A stretch of DNA of 64,000 nucleotides from CAZLYK01 sp964563495 (GCA_964563495.1 CAZLYK010000008.1:1-64000), one strand, 5' to 3'; shown: positions 10,299-19,514, counted from the stretch's first letter. Notes: generated by a model not told the origin, from the sequence alone. A program made the numbers and translations.

Positions 10299-10345
10299 CG
10301 ATATTCCTCCCGAACTGGTTTCTTTCGGTCAATATACACTATTAA

Positions 10346-10429
10346 TAGACATGATGAACAGGATTTATCCGGGATTGACAGGAAATGATCTTGTTCAATC
10401 CTGAAAAAATCCTGTCGATCCTGTCTATT
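10346..10429. repeat. CAGGATT palindrome, copy 8
   Basis: Complete copy between two minus-strand genes; its right end touches the stop codon of the amidohydrolase gene at 10430. Confidence 0.9.
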
Positions 10430-12064
10430 TTAATTAGCCGCCGCCTGCTGGCGCTTCTTCGCCGCTTCGACCATCTTTTCGACATCGGCCAGCAGTTTCC
10501 TGGAATCGTAGACGATGCCGTCTTTGATCGTGTACTTGATTCCTCCGACACGTTCGGGTTGGCCGGTCTGATCGTTGAGGCGAATGGCGCCGGTTCCATA
10601 GAGGACCTTCAAGTTGGCGACCGGGTTTTCGGGAACGACGATCAGATCGGCGAGCATGCCGGGCCGGACCGTGCCGAATTCGATCGGTTTACCCTTCGGT
10701 TCGTGGAGCAGTTGCGCGCCGTACATGGTCGCCGACCGGATCACCTCGAGCGGGTGAAAACCGGCTTCCTGCAAGAGCTCGAGTTCCCGAATGTAATCGA
10801 ACCCGTAGAGTTTATAGATAAACCCGGAATCGCTGCCGGTAGTGACTCTCCCACCGCGATTCTTGTATTCATTGACGAAGGTCATCCATAAGCGGTAGTT
10901 GTTCTTCCATTCGATCTCATCCTGCGTGGTCCAGTTAAACCAGTACGAGCCGTGGGCTTCGCGGCTCGGCTGATAGAAACGCCAGAGCGACGGCAGGGTG
11001 TAACGTTCGTGCCATTCGGCGCGCATGGCGCGCATGAGATCGCGGCTCGCTTCATAGATCGTGAAGGTCGGGTCGAGCGTGAACTTGAGCTTGATCAGCT
11101 CGTCCATGACCTCGTTCCATTTTTTGCTGCCGGGCGCCGCCGCCTGTTTCCAGAGCCGTCCGGCCTGGCCGAAGCGATGCGATTCATCGTTGTAGTTGTA
11201 ATCGAACGGGTAGTCCTGGATGGTCCGATCGGCGAGCAGCGCCTCGGGGAGGCCGTACCAGTGCTCCATCGAGCGCAATCCCAATCGGGCGGCGGTCAGC
11301 ACATTCATCCTCGCGACGCCCATCTGCGCCAGGTGGGTGGTCGAGCCAAGCCCAAGCCTGTTCGCCTCTTCGAGAAAGGCTGCCATGATATCCGGATCGT
11401 AGATCGGGCCGTCGCCGATGATCTTGAATCCATCGACTCCCTTCTCTTTCGCCCAGCGGACATACTCACGCGCCAGTTCCGGCGTTCGCAACGACCCTTT
11501 GTCCCAACCCAGGCCTGGGCCGACATAGGCAAAGATGCGCGGCGCGACGATCTCGTTCTTTGCGCTGCGCTCACGCTCGCGCAGGACCCAGTCTACGCCA
11601 TTGAAGGAACCGGGTTCGCGAATGGTCGTCACACCGTGAGCAAGCCAGAGTTTATAAACATACTCGGCCGGCGTTCCCTGAGCCGCCCCGCCGATGTGGC
11701 CGTGACAATCAACGAATCCGGGAAGGACATACATCCCGGCGGCCTCGATCTCCTTCGTCGGATTCTTCGGGCGCGAAGCCTCGCGAATCGGGGCTTTCGG
11801 AAACCCGATGCTCCGCACTTCGACGATCCGATTGTTTTCGATCACGATATCAACCGGACCTATCGGAGGGGCGCCCGTCCCGTCGATCACCGTCGCGCCG
11901 CGGATAATCAAACGCTGGAACGGCCCTTCACCTTCGTTGGCCCCGCGATTCGGCGCTGGCTCGACCGGCCTCGGCCCCTGAGCTACAGCTTCGAGAGTGA
12001 TCAATAAAAAGATCGCGACGAAGATAGAAATCCCCTCACGCCAGGATGACTGTTTTCCGGTCAT
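10430..12064 (-). CDS. Secreted amidohydrolase (imidazolonepropionase-like fold)
   Basis: A 544-residue protein with an N-terminal hydrophobic export signal (about residues 12-29) and an amidohydrolase-1-type barrel. Ligand motifs: VDCHGHIGG (HxH), the FKIIGDGP region, STTHLAQ (His), MEHWYG (His) and GSDSGF (Asp). The carboxylated-lysine position is likely FKII. The C-terminal small beta domain contains GTVRPGMLADLIVV, characteristic of the family. Likely acts on a cyclic amide, dipeptide or related compound in the periplasm; substrate unknown. Start at 12064 is supported by AAGGAG 8 nt upstream; an earlier GTG overlaps that site. Confidence 0.85.
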   Translation of the reverse strand: MTGKQSSWREGISIFVAIFLLITLEAVAQGPRPVEPAPNRGANEGEGPFQRLIIRGATVIDGTGAPPIGPVDIVIENNRIVEVRSIGFPKAPIREASRPKNPTKEIEAAGMYVLPGFVDCHGHIGGAAQGTPAEYVYKLWLAHGVTTIREPGSFNGVDWVLRERERSAKNEIVAPRIFAYVGPGLGWDKGSLRTPELAREYVRWAKEKGVDGFKIIGDGPIYDPDIMAAFLEEANRLGLGSTTHLAQMGVARMNVLTAARLGLRSMEHWYGLPEALLADRTIQDYPFDYNYNDESHRFGQAGRLWKQAAAPGSKKWNEVMDELIKLKFTLDPTFTIYEASRDLMRAMRAEWHERYTLPSLWRFYQPSREAHGSYWFNWTTQDEIEWKNNYRLWMTFVNEYKNRGGRVTTGSDSGFIYKLYGFDYIRELELLQEAGFHPLEVIRSATMYGAQLLHEPKGKPIEFGTVRPGMLADLIVVPENPVANLKVLYGTGAIRLNDQTGQPERVGGIKYTIKDGIVYDSRKLLADVEKMVEAAKKRQQAAAN

Positions 12065-12081
12065 TGGGCACACTCCTTTGA

Positions 12082-13227
12082 TCAGCTTTGCGTTACCGAA
12101 GAGACGTTCTGCACTGCGTGTTCAGGTTTCTGATACCGCCGGTAGAGACCGATCGCCTCTCTGAAGGTCAGAGTCGCGCGGTTCATAAACACGATCATGC
12201 CGATCATGGTCGAAACCATCAATACCGCCGCACCGGCAGATTGCCAGGCATTAAAGCCGCGATTGAAATACTGATTGATCCCCAGATTCCACGCGCTGCC
12301 GTATAGGATGACCAGGTGGGCGACGTAGATCAAGAGTGTATTTCTGCCGATCAGGATCGCGGTTCGCGGGATGGAAACTAGCTTGACGGCGAGCATAGAG
12401 ATCAGCGCGTTGATGACCAGCACCGACCCCAGGCGCAAACTGATCAGCAGCGGGCTGGTCGGCAGGTTGTTCAGGTCGCCGGCGATCGGGTGGAGCAGGT
12501 GATAAATTCCGACCAGCGCCAATCCGCTCAGCAATAGCCTGCGGCTGAAGCGCCCCGGGTTTGAGAAGAACTGCCCATTGGCCAGATAGCTGCCGAGCAC
12601 GCCTCCGAGAAGGACATAGCCAACCCACGGGAAAAGCGGAAAATTCGACCCGCTTCCGGCGTATAGATAACCGGCAACCGGGAGTGGAAGATGGTTCGCC
12701 CAATTTACCCGCTCGACCAGAGGGTACGCCGCAAAGAAGAACAACCCGCCGGCGGAGAGTACCAGATAATCGCCGATTTTCAACCTCTCGGCGATCAAAG
12801 CCGAAAACATAAGCAAGATCAGTCCGACTCCGATCAATTGCAGCGCATCGATCGCGTAGAAGACTTTCCAGGATTCGGCCGTCACGTAGCCGAAATCGAA
12901 CAGGCTGGCTGTCGGCCATTTGAGCAGGTACCCAATCGCAACCAGCAAGAGAAATCGCTTCATGCCTTTGAGTACCCTGGGGTTGTGGTGAAACGGCGCT
13001 TCCGACGACCGGAAGAGAAAGATAAAGACTGTTCCGGCGGTGAATAAAAAGATCGGCGCCGTCAATCCGCGCAGAAAGTTCCAGACCGCAAACGGCAGAT
13101 TATCGAAGCTCCTGTAACCATCAGAGAGCAGCACGTCAATCGTGTGTCCCTGAACCATCATGACCACTGCCAGGGCCCTCATCAGATCTATATAAATTAC
13201 GCGATTCTTATTGTGACTATGACTCAT
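12082..13227 (-). CDS. Multi-pass acyltransferase-like membrane protein (DUF1624/HGSNAT type)
   Basis: A 381-residue integral membrane protein with about ten hydrophobic segments. The N-terminal RVIYIDLMRALAVVMMVQGH resembles the conserved DxxR...H segment of DUF1624/heparan-alpha-glucosaminide N-acetyltransferase-like proteins, which move acyl groups across or at membranes; the histidine in VQGHT could be catalytic. It lies 17 bp upstream of the amidohydrolase gene on the same strand, so the two are probably cotranscribed. Substrate unknown; a general acyltransferase-3-like role is the alternative. Confidence 0.75.
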   Translation of the reverse strand: MSHSHNKNRVIYIDLMRALAVVMMVQGHTIDVLLSDGYRSFDNLPFAVWNFLRGLTAPIFLFTAGTVFIFLFRSSEAPFHHNPRVLKGMKRFLLLVAIGYLLKWPTASLFDFGYVTAESWKVFYAIDALQLIGVGLILLMFSALIAERLKIGDYLVLSAGGLFFFAAYPLVERVNWANHLPLPVAGYLYAGSGSNFPLFPWVGYVLLGGVLGSYLANGQFFSNPGRFSRRLLLSGLALVGIYHLLHPIAGDLNNLPTSPLLISLRLGSVLVINALISMLAVKLVSIPRTAILIGRNTLLIYVAHLVILYGSAWNLGINQYFNRGFNAWQSAGAAVLMVSTMIGMIVFMNRATLTFREAIGLYRRYQKPEHAVQNVSSVTQS

Positions 13228-13324
13228 CGGTAAATCTTATTTATTACTCCTCTTTGGCGCTTGCGCGAGATAGGGATCGAGGCAGGATTTTCCAGGAGTT
13301 TGACATGTCGCTACGCGACGCCCT

Positions 13325-13611
13325 GAAAAGCCTGGGTACGCGGGCGCCCCGCCCGCACAGGTTAATGATCAGTTTCTTTGCCGGAAAGCGGGCGCCCCGC
13401 CCGCACAGGTTAATGATCTGTTTCTTTGCCGGAAAGCGGGCGCCCCGCCCGCACAGGTTAATGATCAGTTTCTTTGCCGGAAAGCGGGCGCCCCGCCCGC
13501 ACAGGTTAATGATCTGTTTCTTTGCCGGAAAGCGGGCGCCCCGCCCGCACAGGTTAATGATCTGTTTCTTTGCCGGAAAGCGGGCGGGGCGCCCGCGTAC
13601 CCAGGCTTTTC
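13325..13611. repeat. GC-rich palindrome family 2 with amplified core
   Basis: Outer arms GAAAAGCCTGGGTACGCGG and the exact complement enclose five tandem 48-bp units. The arms and the ATCAGTTT-TT-GCCGGAA core match the single-unit palindrome at 31314-31397, in opposite orientation. Confidence 0.92.
13340..13579. repeat. Tandem array, 5 x 48 bp
   Basis: Five units begin at 13340, 13388, 13436, 13484 and 13532. Units differ mainly by ATCAG versus ATCTG in the middle. The unit is a multiple of three, which creates an apparent open frame that is very unlikely to be a gene. Confidence 0.95.
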
Positions 13612-13637
13612 TGAGGAGTCATTCGACACCCTGAAGT

Positions 13638-13660
13638 AGATCCGCCAGATCCTGTCTATT
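13638..13660. repeat. CAGGATT element, half copy 9
   Basis: Only an outer right arm (AGATCCTGTCTATT) remains, about 180 bp upstream of the FAH-family gene. Confidence 0.65.
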
Positions 13661-13841
13661 TTTCGTGGGGGCAAGAAGGTAACTGACAGGTTATCACGTA
13701 GAACGGGTCTTGACTATAGACTTTGCCTGTGAGGGCGCAATTATGCACAGCTCTTGCAATCCGAAACTCATATTGCGATCATCTCGCCGCACTTCTGCGA
13801 TCTTTCATGATTTAGTCATAACGGTTTCTGAAAGGACTATA

Positions 13842-14708
13842 ATGAAGATCTATAAAACAGAGCACGGCGCCGTGATTGAAGACCGCGGTGGCTACTATCT
13901 ATTGCACGAGACCGACTGGGATGTCTTGCTCAACCGCGACGATCTGGAACTGATTCTGACGAGTATGACCAGGCGGGCCGGTCCGCTCAAGCATTTTTCT
14001 CCGGAGACTGACGCTCTCGCCCCGATCGGACGACAGGAGGTCTGGGCGGCGGGGGTCACCTATTATCGCAGCCGGACTGCGCGAATGGAGGAATCCAAAT
14101 CGGCCGGCGGCGGCGATTTCTATGATCGGGTTTACAGCGCCGCACGGCCCGAGCTGTTTTTCAAAGCCACGCCGCACCGGGTGTCCGGCTCGGGGCAGAA
14201 GGTTCGGATTCGAAGCGATTCGAAATGGAATGTGCCTGAGCCCGAGCTGGCGCTGGCGATCAATTCGCTCGGACGGATCGTCGGTTACACCATCGGCAAC
14301 GACATGAGCTCGCGCGAGATAGAGGGTGAAAACCCCCTCTACCTGCCGCAAGCCAAAGTCTATGCCCAATGCTGCGGGCTCGGCCCGGGGATCCTCGTTC
14401 GTGACCAGGCGCTGAATGAAGCGACCGAGATCGTGATCGAGATCAAACGAGACAATCAGACGGCATTTCGCGGCGCTACTGATCTGGCCAATCTTAAGCG
14501 TTCTCCGCAGGAACTGGTCGAGTATCTGTTCCAGGATAACGAATTCCCTTACGGATGTTTTCTGCTGACCGGCACGGGGGTCGTCCCCCCGGATGAGTTC
14601 ACCTTGCAACCGGAGGACGAAATCCGGATCACGATCGACCCGATCGGCACACTGGTCAACTACGTGACCAGACAAGAGACAGGATTAACAGGATTCTTGC
14701 AGGATTAA
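13842..14708 (+). CDS. FAH-family 2-keto-3-deoxy sugar acid dehydratase (probable)
   Basis: A 288-residue member of the fumarylacetoacetate hydrolase fold. Motifs: the KATPHRVSG region, VPEPELALAI (metal-ligand glutamates), GNDMSSREIEGENPLYLPQAK (shown here only as landmark) and LTGTGVVPPDEF. Because the next gene encodes 2,5-dioxovalerate dehydrogenase, the likely reaction is dehydration of 2-keto-3-deoxy-pentonate to 2,5-dioxovalerate, as in Weimberg-type pathways (XylX/KdaD-like). The start at 13842 follows GAAAGGA; an in-frame ATG 132 nt upstream is less likely. The last 9 residues, TGLTGFLQD, come from a copy of the palindromic repeat whose TAG has mutated to GAG, so translation runs on to TAA. 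Confidence 0.82.
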   Translation: MKIYKTEHGAVIEDRGGYYLLHETDWDVLLNRDDLELILTSMTRRAGPLKHFSPETDALAPIGRQEVWAAGVTYYRSRTARMEESKSAGGGDFYDRVYSAARPELFFKATPHRVSGSGQKVRIRSDSKWNVPEPELALAINSLGRIVGYTIGNDMSSREIEGENPLYLPQAKVYAQCCGLGPGILVRDQALNEATEIVIEIKRDNQTAFRGATDLANLKRSPQELVEYLFQDNEFPYGCFLLTGTGVVPPDEFTLQPEDEIRITIDPIGTLVNYVTRQETGLTGFLQD

Positions 14709-14720
14709 ACCGGATTGCTT
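14674..14720. repeat. CAGGATT element, half copy 10
   Basis: Left arm only. It encodes the C-terminal tail of the FAH-family protein and ends 8 nt before the start of the dehydrogenase gene. Confidence 0.85.
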
Positions 14721-14728
14721 AGAGCGAG

Positions 14729-16309
14729 ATGAAACTACACGGAAAAAACATAATCGCGGGGGAGTTCGTCCCCGGCTCGGGTCAAAAATTCAGGGGCTTT
14801 GCTCCGGCGCAAGGGATTGAGATCTCACCCGAGTTTGAAGAAGCGACGCGGGGATTGATCGACCAATCGATCGAAACCGCCGAGGGGTCTTTCGCCGAAT
14901 ACCGGCTGCGATCAGGGTCTGAGCGGGCCTCATTTTTAGAAGCCATTGGCGAAGAGATTATCTCGCTCGGAGAAGGATTGATCGAGCGCGCCCACCTCGA
15001 AACCGCGCTCCCGATAGATCGGTTAACCGGTGAGCGCGCAAGGACGGTCAATCAATTGCGGATGTTTGCCGATCTGATTCGCGAGGGGTCCTGGGTCGAG
15101 GCGCGGATCGATCACGCTAGCCCCGAGCGGCAGCCGCTGCCGAAGCCGGACATTCGCCGCATGCTGATACCGGTGGGGACGGTGGTCGTCTTTGGCGCGA
15201 GTAATTTTCCATTCGCCTTTTCAGTCGCCGGAGGCGATACGGCTTCGGCGCTGGCAGCCGGCTGCCCGGTCGTGGTCAAAGCTCATCCGGCGCATCCCGG
15301 AACGTCCGAACTGATTGCCCATGCGGTTGGAAAAGCGATCGAGCGCGCGAAGATGCCCGCCGGCATCTTCTCAATGGTCCACGGCGTCGGTCACGAAGTC
15401 GGGCTTTCCCTGGTCAGGCATCCGCTGACCAGAGCCGTTGGGTTCACCGGCTCACTGCGCGGCGGTCGCGCCCTCTCCGACGCCGCGGCTCAACGTCCCG
15501 ACCCGATTCCGGTCTATGCGGAGATGGGCAGCGTCAATCCGGTGTTTTTACTGCCCGGCGCCTTGCGCGAACGGGCGGAAAAGCTCGCCGAAGGGCTGAA
15601 ACAATCGGTCATCCTGGGGGTCGGTCAATTCTGCACCAACCCCGGCCTGGCCGTCGCCCTGCGCGACGACGACCTCAAACAGTTCGTCGACAAACTGTCT
15701 GAGCTGATCGCCGCGACTCCGACGGGAACCATGCTCTATCCGGCTATTTTGCGGGCTTACGAGAAGGGCGTCGTGGATTTGGGCGAGATCGCCGGCGTAA
15801 CCAAAATCCAATCGAACCACACCGCCGACCTGAGTCGAAGCGAGGCGCGCCCGGCGATGTTCCACACCGATGCCCAGACTTTCCTCAATCACCCCGAACT
15901 GAGCGAAGAGGTCTTCGGTCCTTCAACCGTGATCGTCGATTGCGGGTCGCGCGAAGAGATGGAGGGTATCGCACGCAGTCTGGGGGGCCACCTGACCGCC
16001 ACGATCCACGGAACCGATCAGGACCTGGCCGAGTTCAAATCGCTGGTCCACATTCTTGAGAACAAAGTCGGTCGCCTGCTCTTTAACGGATTCCCGACAG
16101 GTGTCGAGGTCTGCCCGTCGATGCATCACGGCGGCCCATACCCGGCGACCACGGACTCCCGCTCGACATCGGTCGGGACAGCCGCCATCCAGCGCTTTGT
16201 CCGCCCGATCTGTTACCAGAATTTCCCGCAGACCCTGCTCCCGCCCGAATTACACGACGACAACCCGCTTCACATCTGGAGGCTGGTCGACAACCAGTTT
16301 AAGAAATAG
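14729..16309 (+). CDS. 2,5-dioxovalerate (alpha-ketoglutaric semialdehyde) dehydrogenase
   Basis: A 526-residue aldehyde dehydrogenase of the NADP-dependent 2,5-dioxovalerate type (EC 1.2.1.26). Motifs: GTVVVFGASNFPFAFSVAGG (cofactor site), CPVVVKAHPAHPGTSE, GFTGSLRGG, catalytic Glu in EMGSVNPVF and catalytic Cys in GVGQFCTNPGL, and the C-terminal FNGFPTGVEVCPSMHHGGPY block typical of this subfamily. It oxidises the semialdehyde to 2-oxoglutarate, feeding the TCA cycle. Paired with the upstream dehydratase, 20 bp apart. The TAG stop comes from the following palindromic repeat. Confidence 0.92.
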   Translation: MKLHGKNIIAGEFVPGSGQKFRGFAPAQGIEISPEFEEATRGLIDQSIETAEGSFAEYRLRSGSERASFLEAIGEEIISLGEGLIERAHLETALPIDRLTGERARTVNQLRMFADLIREGSWVEARIDHASPERQPLPKPDIRRMLIPVGTVVVFGASNFPFAFSVAGGDTASALAAGCPVVVKAHPAHPGTSELIAHAVGKAIERAKMPAGIFSMVHGVGHEVGLSLVRHPLTRAVGFTGSLRGGRALSDAAAQRPDPIPVYAEMGSVNPVFLLPGALRERAEKLAEGLKQSVILGVGQFCTNPGLAVALRDDDLKQFVDKLSELIAATPTGTMLYPAILRAYEKGVVDLGEIAGVTKIQSNHTADLSRSEARPAMFHTDAQTFLNHPELSEEVFGPSTVIVDCGSREEMEGIARSLGGHLTATIHGTDQDLAEFKSLVHILENKVGRLLFNGFPTGVEVCPSMHHGGPYPATTDSRSTSVGTAAIQRFVRPICYQNFPQTLLPPELHDDNPLHIWRLVDNQFKK

Positions 16310-16390
16310 ACAGGATTGACCGGATTTTTGCAGGATTTGACAAGACTCATCCTGTTTAATCCTGCAAAAATCCGGTCAATCCTGTCTATT
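16305..16390. repeat. CAGGATT palindrome, copy 11 (convergent genes)
   Basis: Complete copy between convergent genes. It provides the TAG stop of the dehydrogenase on one strand and the NRQD-TGA end of the membrane protein on the other. Confidence 0.95.
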
Positions 16391-17284
16391 TTCTTCCCCA
16401 GGAACGAATCGCCGGTAAAGGTTCAATTCGGCGGCATAGAAAGACAGCCGGGTCCAGATCCGTGAGGCGATGGCGAGTTGACCGGTGACTATCGCCAGTA
16501 AGACCGCCACGCCGGTCGACTGATCGATCGAACTGCGGAGGAAGCTCAACCCGGCAAACAGCGCCAGCCCGATTATCGCGATCAAGAAATAAAGACCGCC
16601 GGCGGCAAAGATGCGCCGTCCGGCGAATCGCAGCGAGCCGAAAGTCTCGCGCCACATCTTACGGCTGTCATTGAGTACCGTCCTGATCCTCGCGTAATCG
16701 AAGACCATATTGACAAACCCGCAGAGCAGGATCAGGACGAGCAAAATCGCCCACTTACGGTAGACCGTCGCCTCGAAGGCGGTCGCGACATCCGTCGCCC
16801 GCTCGACCTGCCTGTTTAACAGGAAAAAGATGAGGCCGGCGAGGCCATAAAAGATCAACGAGATCAGCATGAGCCGGAAAAATCGCCAGAAGAAAGCGCC
16901 GCAGCCGGCCCAGAACCTGCGCATCGAAAAGCGACTATCGTCCGAGGCAAAGACTTCCAGAATCCCGCCGGCGAAGAAGGTATTGAGCAATAGATAGATC
17001 AGCCCCATCACCGCCAGCAGGACTATAAATTGCACCCCCGCCGACTCGATCGACGCCCCGGGAAACTGGTTATTGAAGAGGTCGGTAAACCAGTTGAGCT
17101 CAAGCTTATCGGCGAGCATCTTGTCCGCCGCCGGCGTCCCGTTAGTGGTCTGGATAATCAACAAAAAGAGGGGCGCGGCTACCGGCAATGTGACGAGAAG
17201 GTTAGCCACGAGCAGAAGCAGGATCATTTTCCAGTTTCGGCCGGCTCGCGTGATTCCGACGAATAATGATTTGAGCATGATCAT
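16376..17284 (-). CDS. Six-TM membrane protein of unknown function
   Basis: A 302-residue protein with about six hydrophobic segments (near residues 18-44, 85-110, 135-157, 175-195, 220-250 and 255-275). I do not recognise the family; it has the look of a DUF975/YciC-like integral membrane protein. It starts 10 bp after the stop of the M1 peptidase gene and is almost certainly in the same transcript. The last four residues, NRQD, and the TGA stop are encoded by the palindromic repeat. Confidence 0.75.
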   Translation of the reverse strand: MIMLKSLFVGITRAGRNWKMILLLLVANLLVTLPVAAPLFLLIIQTTNGTPAADKMLADKLELNWFTDLFNNQFPGASIESAGVQFIVLLAVMGLIYLLLNTFFAGGILEVFASDDSRFSMRRFWAGCGAFFWRFFRLMLISLIFYGLAGLIFFLLNRQVERATDVATAFEATVYRKWAILLVLILLCGFVNMVFDYARIRTVLNDSRKMWRETFGSLRFAGRRIFAAGGLYFLIAIIGLALFAGLSFLRSSIDQSTGVAVLLAIVTGQLAIASRIWTRLSFYAAELNLYRRFVPGEENRQD

Positions 17285-17294
17285 TGAGCCTCGT

Positions 17295-19472
17295 TCACCC
17301 CAGGACTCCGAGTGATTGTAGGGCAGCCTGGACCCAGAACATCAATCCGGAAGACCAGCGTAGAGCGGCGACGGCCCCAGTCGACGGCGAGCTGCCGTTG
17401 TTGGTCAGATTGGCGTCGAGCAGGATTTTCTGATCCGGATCCAGTTGAGCGGTGAGAAGCTCCGATTCGGTCGTCAGTTTGATCTTCTTCCAGCGATCCC
17501 TGATCGGCCAGGTATCGGTCCACTGTTTGCCGTCCTTACTGCTCTCGAATTTGTACTCGATCACGCCATCGCGCACGCCCGCCGGCCTGGCGGTGATCCG
17601 GCTGCCATCCTTGAAGCTGAGCAGCAGCTCGACCGGAAACCACGCCTCGCCGGCCCGCCTGATCATGACTTCAGTTTGAAATGGCCCGGCAGTTTTCTTC
17701 TTTTCATCATCCGCCTTGACTTCGGTCTTCCGGCCGTCTTGATCATAAATTCCGGCGACTTCGTCAAGGCTTTCGCTCTTCGCTTCTGCGATCTCGTAAT
17801 CGAGAGTCGCGGTGCCTTTGACAAATTGATCGAAGAACCAGCCGAAGTCCTGTCCGGTGACGGCGTTGACCGTCTCGAAGAAATCCTCTGAGGTCGGGTG
17901 TCGATAACGCCATTTCTCATGGTATTCACGCATGACGCGCGCCATCAGATCTCCGCCCAGGTATCGTTCGAGCGTGTTTAAGACCAGGCCGGTCCGCGGA
18001 TACGAATTGAGACCGTAGCTGGTTGAGTCGAAATATTTCCAGCTCGGTGTCGGGATCGGATCATTGAATTTTCCACGCAGGGTAAACACCCTGTCCTCAT
18101 ATGGGTGCTGAGCTTCGAGCGGAAGGTAGAACAATGGCGTCCCGGCGATCCTGACCGGGAAGACATTCGCGCCGTAGGCCTTGTTGACAACCTTGGAAGT
18201 TGAATAGGTATTGAAGCCCTCGTCCATCCACGACTCTTCGAACTCATTGTTCGCGACCAGCCCATACCAGTATTGATGACCGTATTCGTGAATGATCACC
18301 TCTTCCGGGTTCTGGTCACGGGCGAGCCACCAGGGTGTCCCGGCAGTGATAAAGGTCGGGTATTCCATGCCTCCCGCCCCTTCCCCATTGAAGGGCGGGT
18401 CGACAACGGTCAATGTCGGATAAGGATATTTGCCGTACCACAACCCGAAATATTTGATCGCATTGAATGCGGCCGCGAAATGCCGATCGATCTGGCCTCG
18501 ATGTTCCGGGTGGATGAGCAGAGTGACTGAAACGTCATTGAGCCGAATCCGGTCGACCGGCAGATTCAAGCGCCTGGACCAGTCCTCGATCTCGGCCGGC
18601 TTGACCTGCTCATCGGCCTTGAACGCCCGCGTCACTTTGAGATAGGTCGAATCGACCGTCCAGGCGAAATCGTGAACGTTCTCCTGATAAAAGTTATAGG
18701 TCAGTGATCCGTCCTGATTGACCTTTTCGGATTTGAGGACTCCGGTCGCTCCGATCTTATCCTTGTAGATGGAAGGGACGGTAAGGTTGACATCGAAGAC
18801 GCCGAAATCGGCGTAGAACTCGCTGTTTGCGTGAAACTGGTGGCAATTCCACCCGGGCTGCTCGCGCCGGCGTTCACCTTTGGCTTCCCAGACGCCGAGC
18901 TTGGGAAACCACTGGGCGACCAGTGCGAACTGCCCCCAGTAGCCGGTGCGCGCGTAAACGCGCGGCAACCGTGCCGTAAAACTGAGCTCGAGCGTAATCT
19001 TCTCTCCCGGCCTGACCGGCCTGCTCAGCGGAACGCGGATCACCGTCTGATCATCGGGATTGCCGTCATCGGGATGGATGAATTCGATCTTCCTGGTCAG
19101 GTCCTCTCCGCCGGAGAGACTGATCTGCCTGAGCTGATTGATATCGATCCATCCCCATTGACCCGGCTCGAATCGATCGCCACGCAACTGCCCGCCGGAT
19201 TCCTTGAAGAAGGTGCTCTTCTCGTTCTTAAAAGCGTTGAGATAAAGATGAAATTGCAGATCACTGATCGTGTCGGTTGAATCGTTGAGCCAGACGACTT
19301 GCTCACGCCCTTCGAGATTGGTCGGATGCTGTTGCTCATCGAGCTTGAGCTGGGCGTCGATCCGGTACCAGACCAGGGGCTGCGGCGTGTTCTCGGCCGA
19401 GACCGGCTGCGCCGGAATGACGAAGCTTGCGGCCACAACCAACATCACAACAACTGCTCGTTTCATAATCAT
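17295..19472 (-). CDS. Secreted M1-family metallopeptidase
   Basis: A 725-residue zinc aminopeptidase-like protein with a signal peptide (to about residue 27). Zinc site: HEYGHQ with the third ligand Glu in ESWMDEGF 18 residues later; the exopeptidase motif appears as GAGGMEYPTF. Two beta-rich domains flank the catalytic domain. A periplasmic or extracellular peptide-trimming role is likely. It is cotranscribed with the membrane protein downstream, which might act with it. The ATG at 19472 sits directly against a half copy of the palindromic repeat, whose CAGGATTAAAC supplies the only Shine-Dalgarno-like sequence; a second ATG two codons later is possible. Confidence 0.92.
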   Translation of the reverse strand: MIMKRAVVVMLVVAASFVIPAQPVSAENTPQPLVWYRIDAQLKLDEQQHPTNLEGREQVVWLNDSTDTISDLQFHLYLNAFKNEKSTFFKESGGQLRGDRFEPGQWGWIDINQLRQISLSGGEDLTRKIEFIHPDDGNPDDQTVIRVPLSRPVRPGEKITLELSFTARLPRVYARTGYWGQFALVAQWFPKLGVWEAKGERRREQPGWNCHQFHANSEFYADFGVFDVNLTVPSIYKDKIGATGVLKSEKVNQDGSLTYNFYQENVHDFAWTVDSTYLKVTRAFKADEQVKPAEIEDWSRRLNLPVDRIRLNDVSVTLLIHPEHRGQIDRHFAAAFNAIKYFGLWYGKYPYPTLTVVDPPFNGEGAGGMEYPTFITAGTPWWLARDQNPEEVIIHEYGHQYWYGLVANNEFEESWMDEGFNTYSTSKVVNKAYGANVFPVRIAGTPLFYLPLEAQHPYEDRVFTLRGKFNDPIPTPSWKYFDSTSYGLNSYPRTGLVLNTLERYLGGDLMARVMREYHEKWRYRHPTSEDFFETVNAVTGQDFGWFFDQFVKGTATLDYEIAEAKSESLDEVAGIYDQDGRKTEVKADDEKKKTAGPFQTEVMIRRAGEAWFPVELLLSFKDGSRITARPAGVRDGVIEYKFESSKDGKQWTDTWPIRDRWKKIKLTTESELLTAQLDPDQKILLDANLTNNGSSPSTGAVAALRWSSGLMFWVQAALQSLGVLG

Positions 19473-19509
19473 GTTTAATCCTGAAAAAATCCTGTCGATC
19501 CTGTCTATT
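19471..19509. repeat. CAGGATT element, half copy 12
   Basis: One arm only. It fills the 42-bp gap between the propeller gene stop (19515) and the M1 peptidase start, and contributes an AGGA positioned 8 nt before the ATG. Confidence 0.88.
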
Positions 19510-19514
19510 CCTTC

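Larger units (their letters stand above)
13228..13841. other. Gene-free spacer with amplified palindrome
   Basis: No convincing gene here. The stretch holds the GGGCGCCCCGCCCGC palindrome with a five-copy core (13325-13611), a half copy of the CAGGATT element (13638-13660) and about 180 bp of sequence upstream of the FAH-family gene in which I see nothing recognisable. Confidence 0.75.

Noticed and set aside
13340..13579. Possible CRISPR array
   Set aside because: The units are contiguous near-identical 48-bp copies without variable spacers, and no cas gene is present.
13254..13634. Open frame of about 126 codons with repeated RAPRPHRLM blocks
   Set aside because: It is a by-product of the 48-bp tandem units (a multiple of three) inside a palindrome; no ribosome site and no support outside the repeat.
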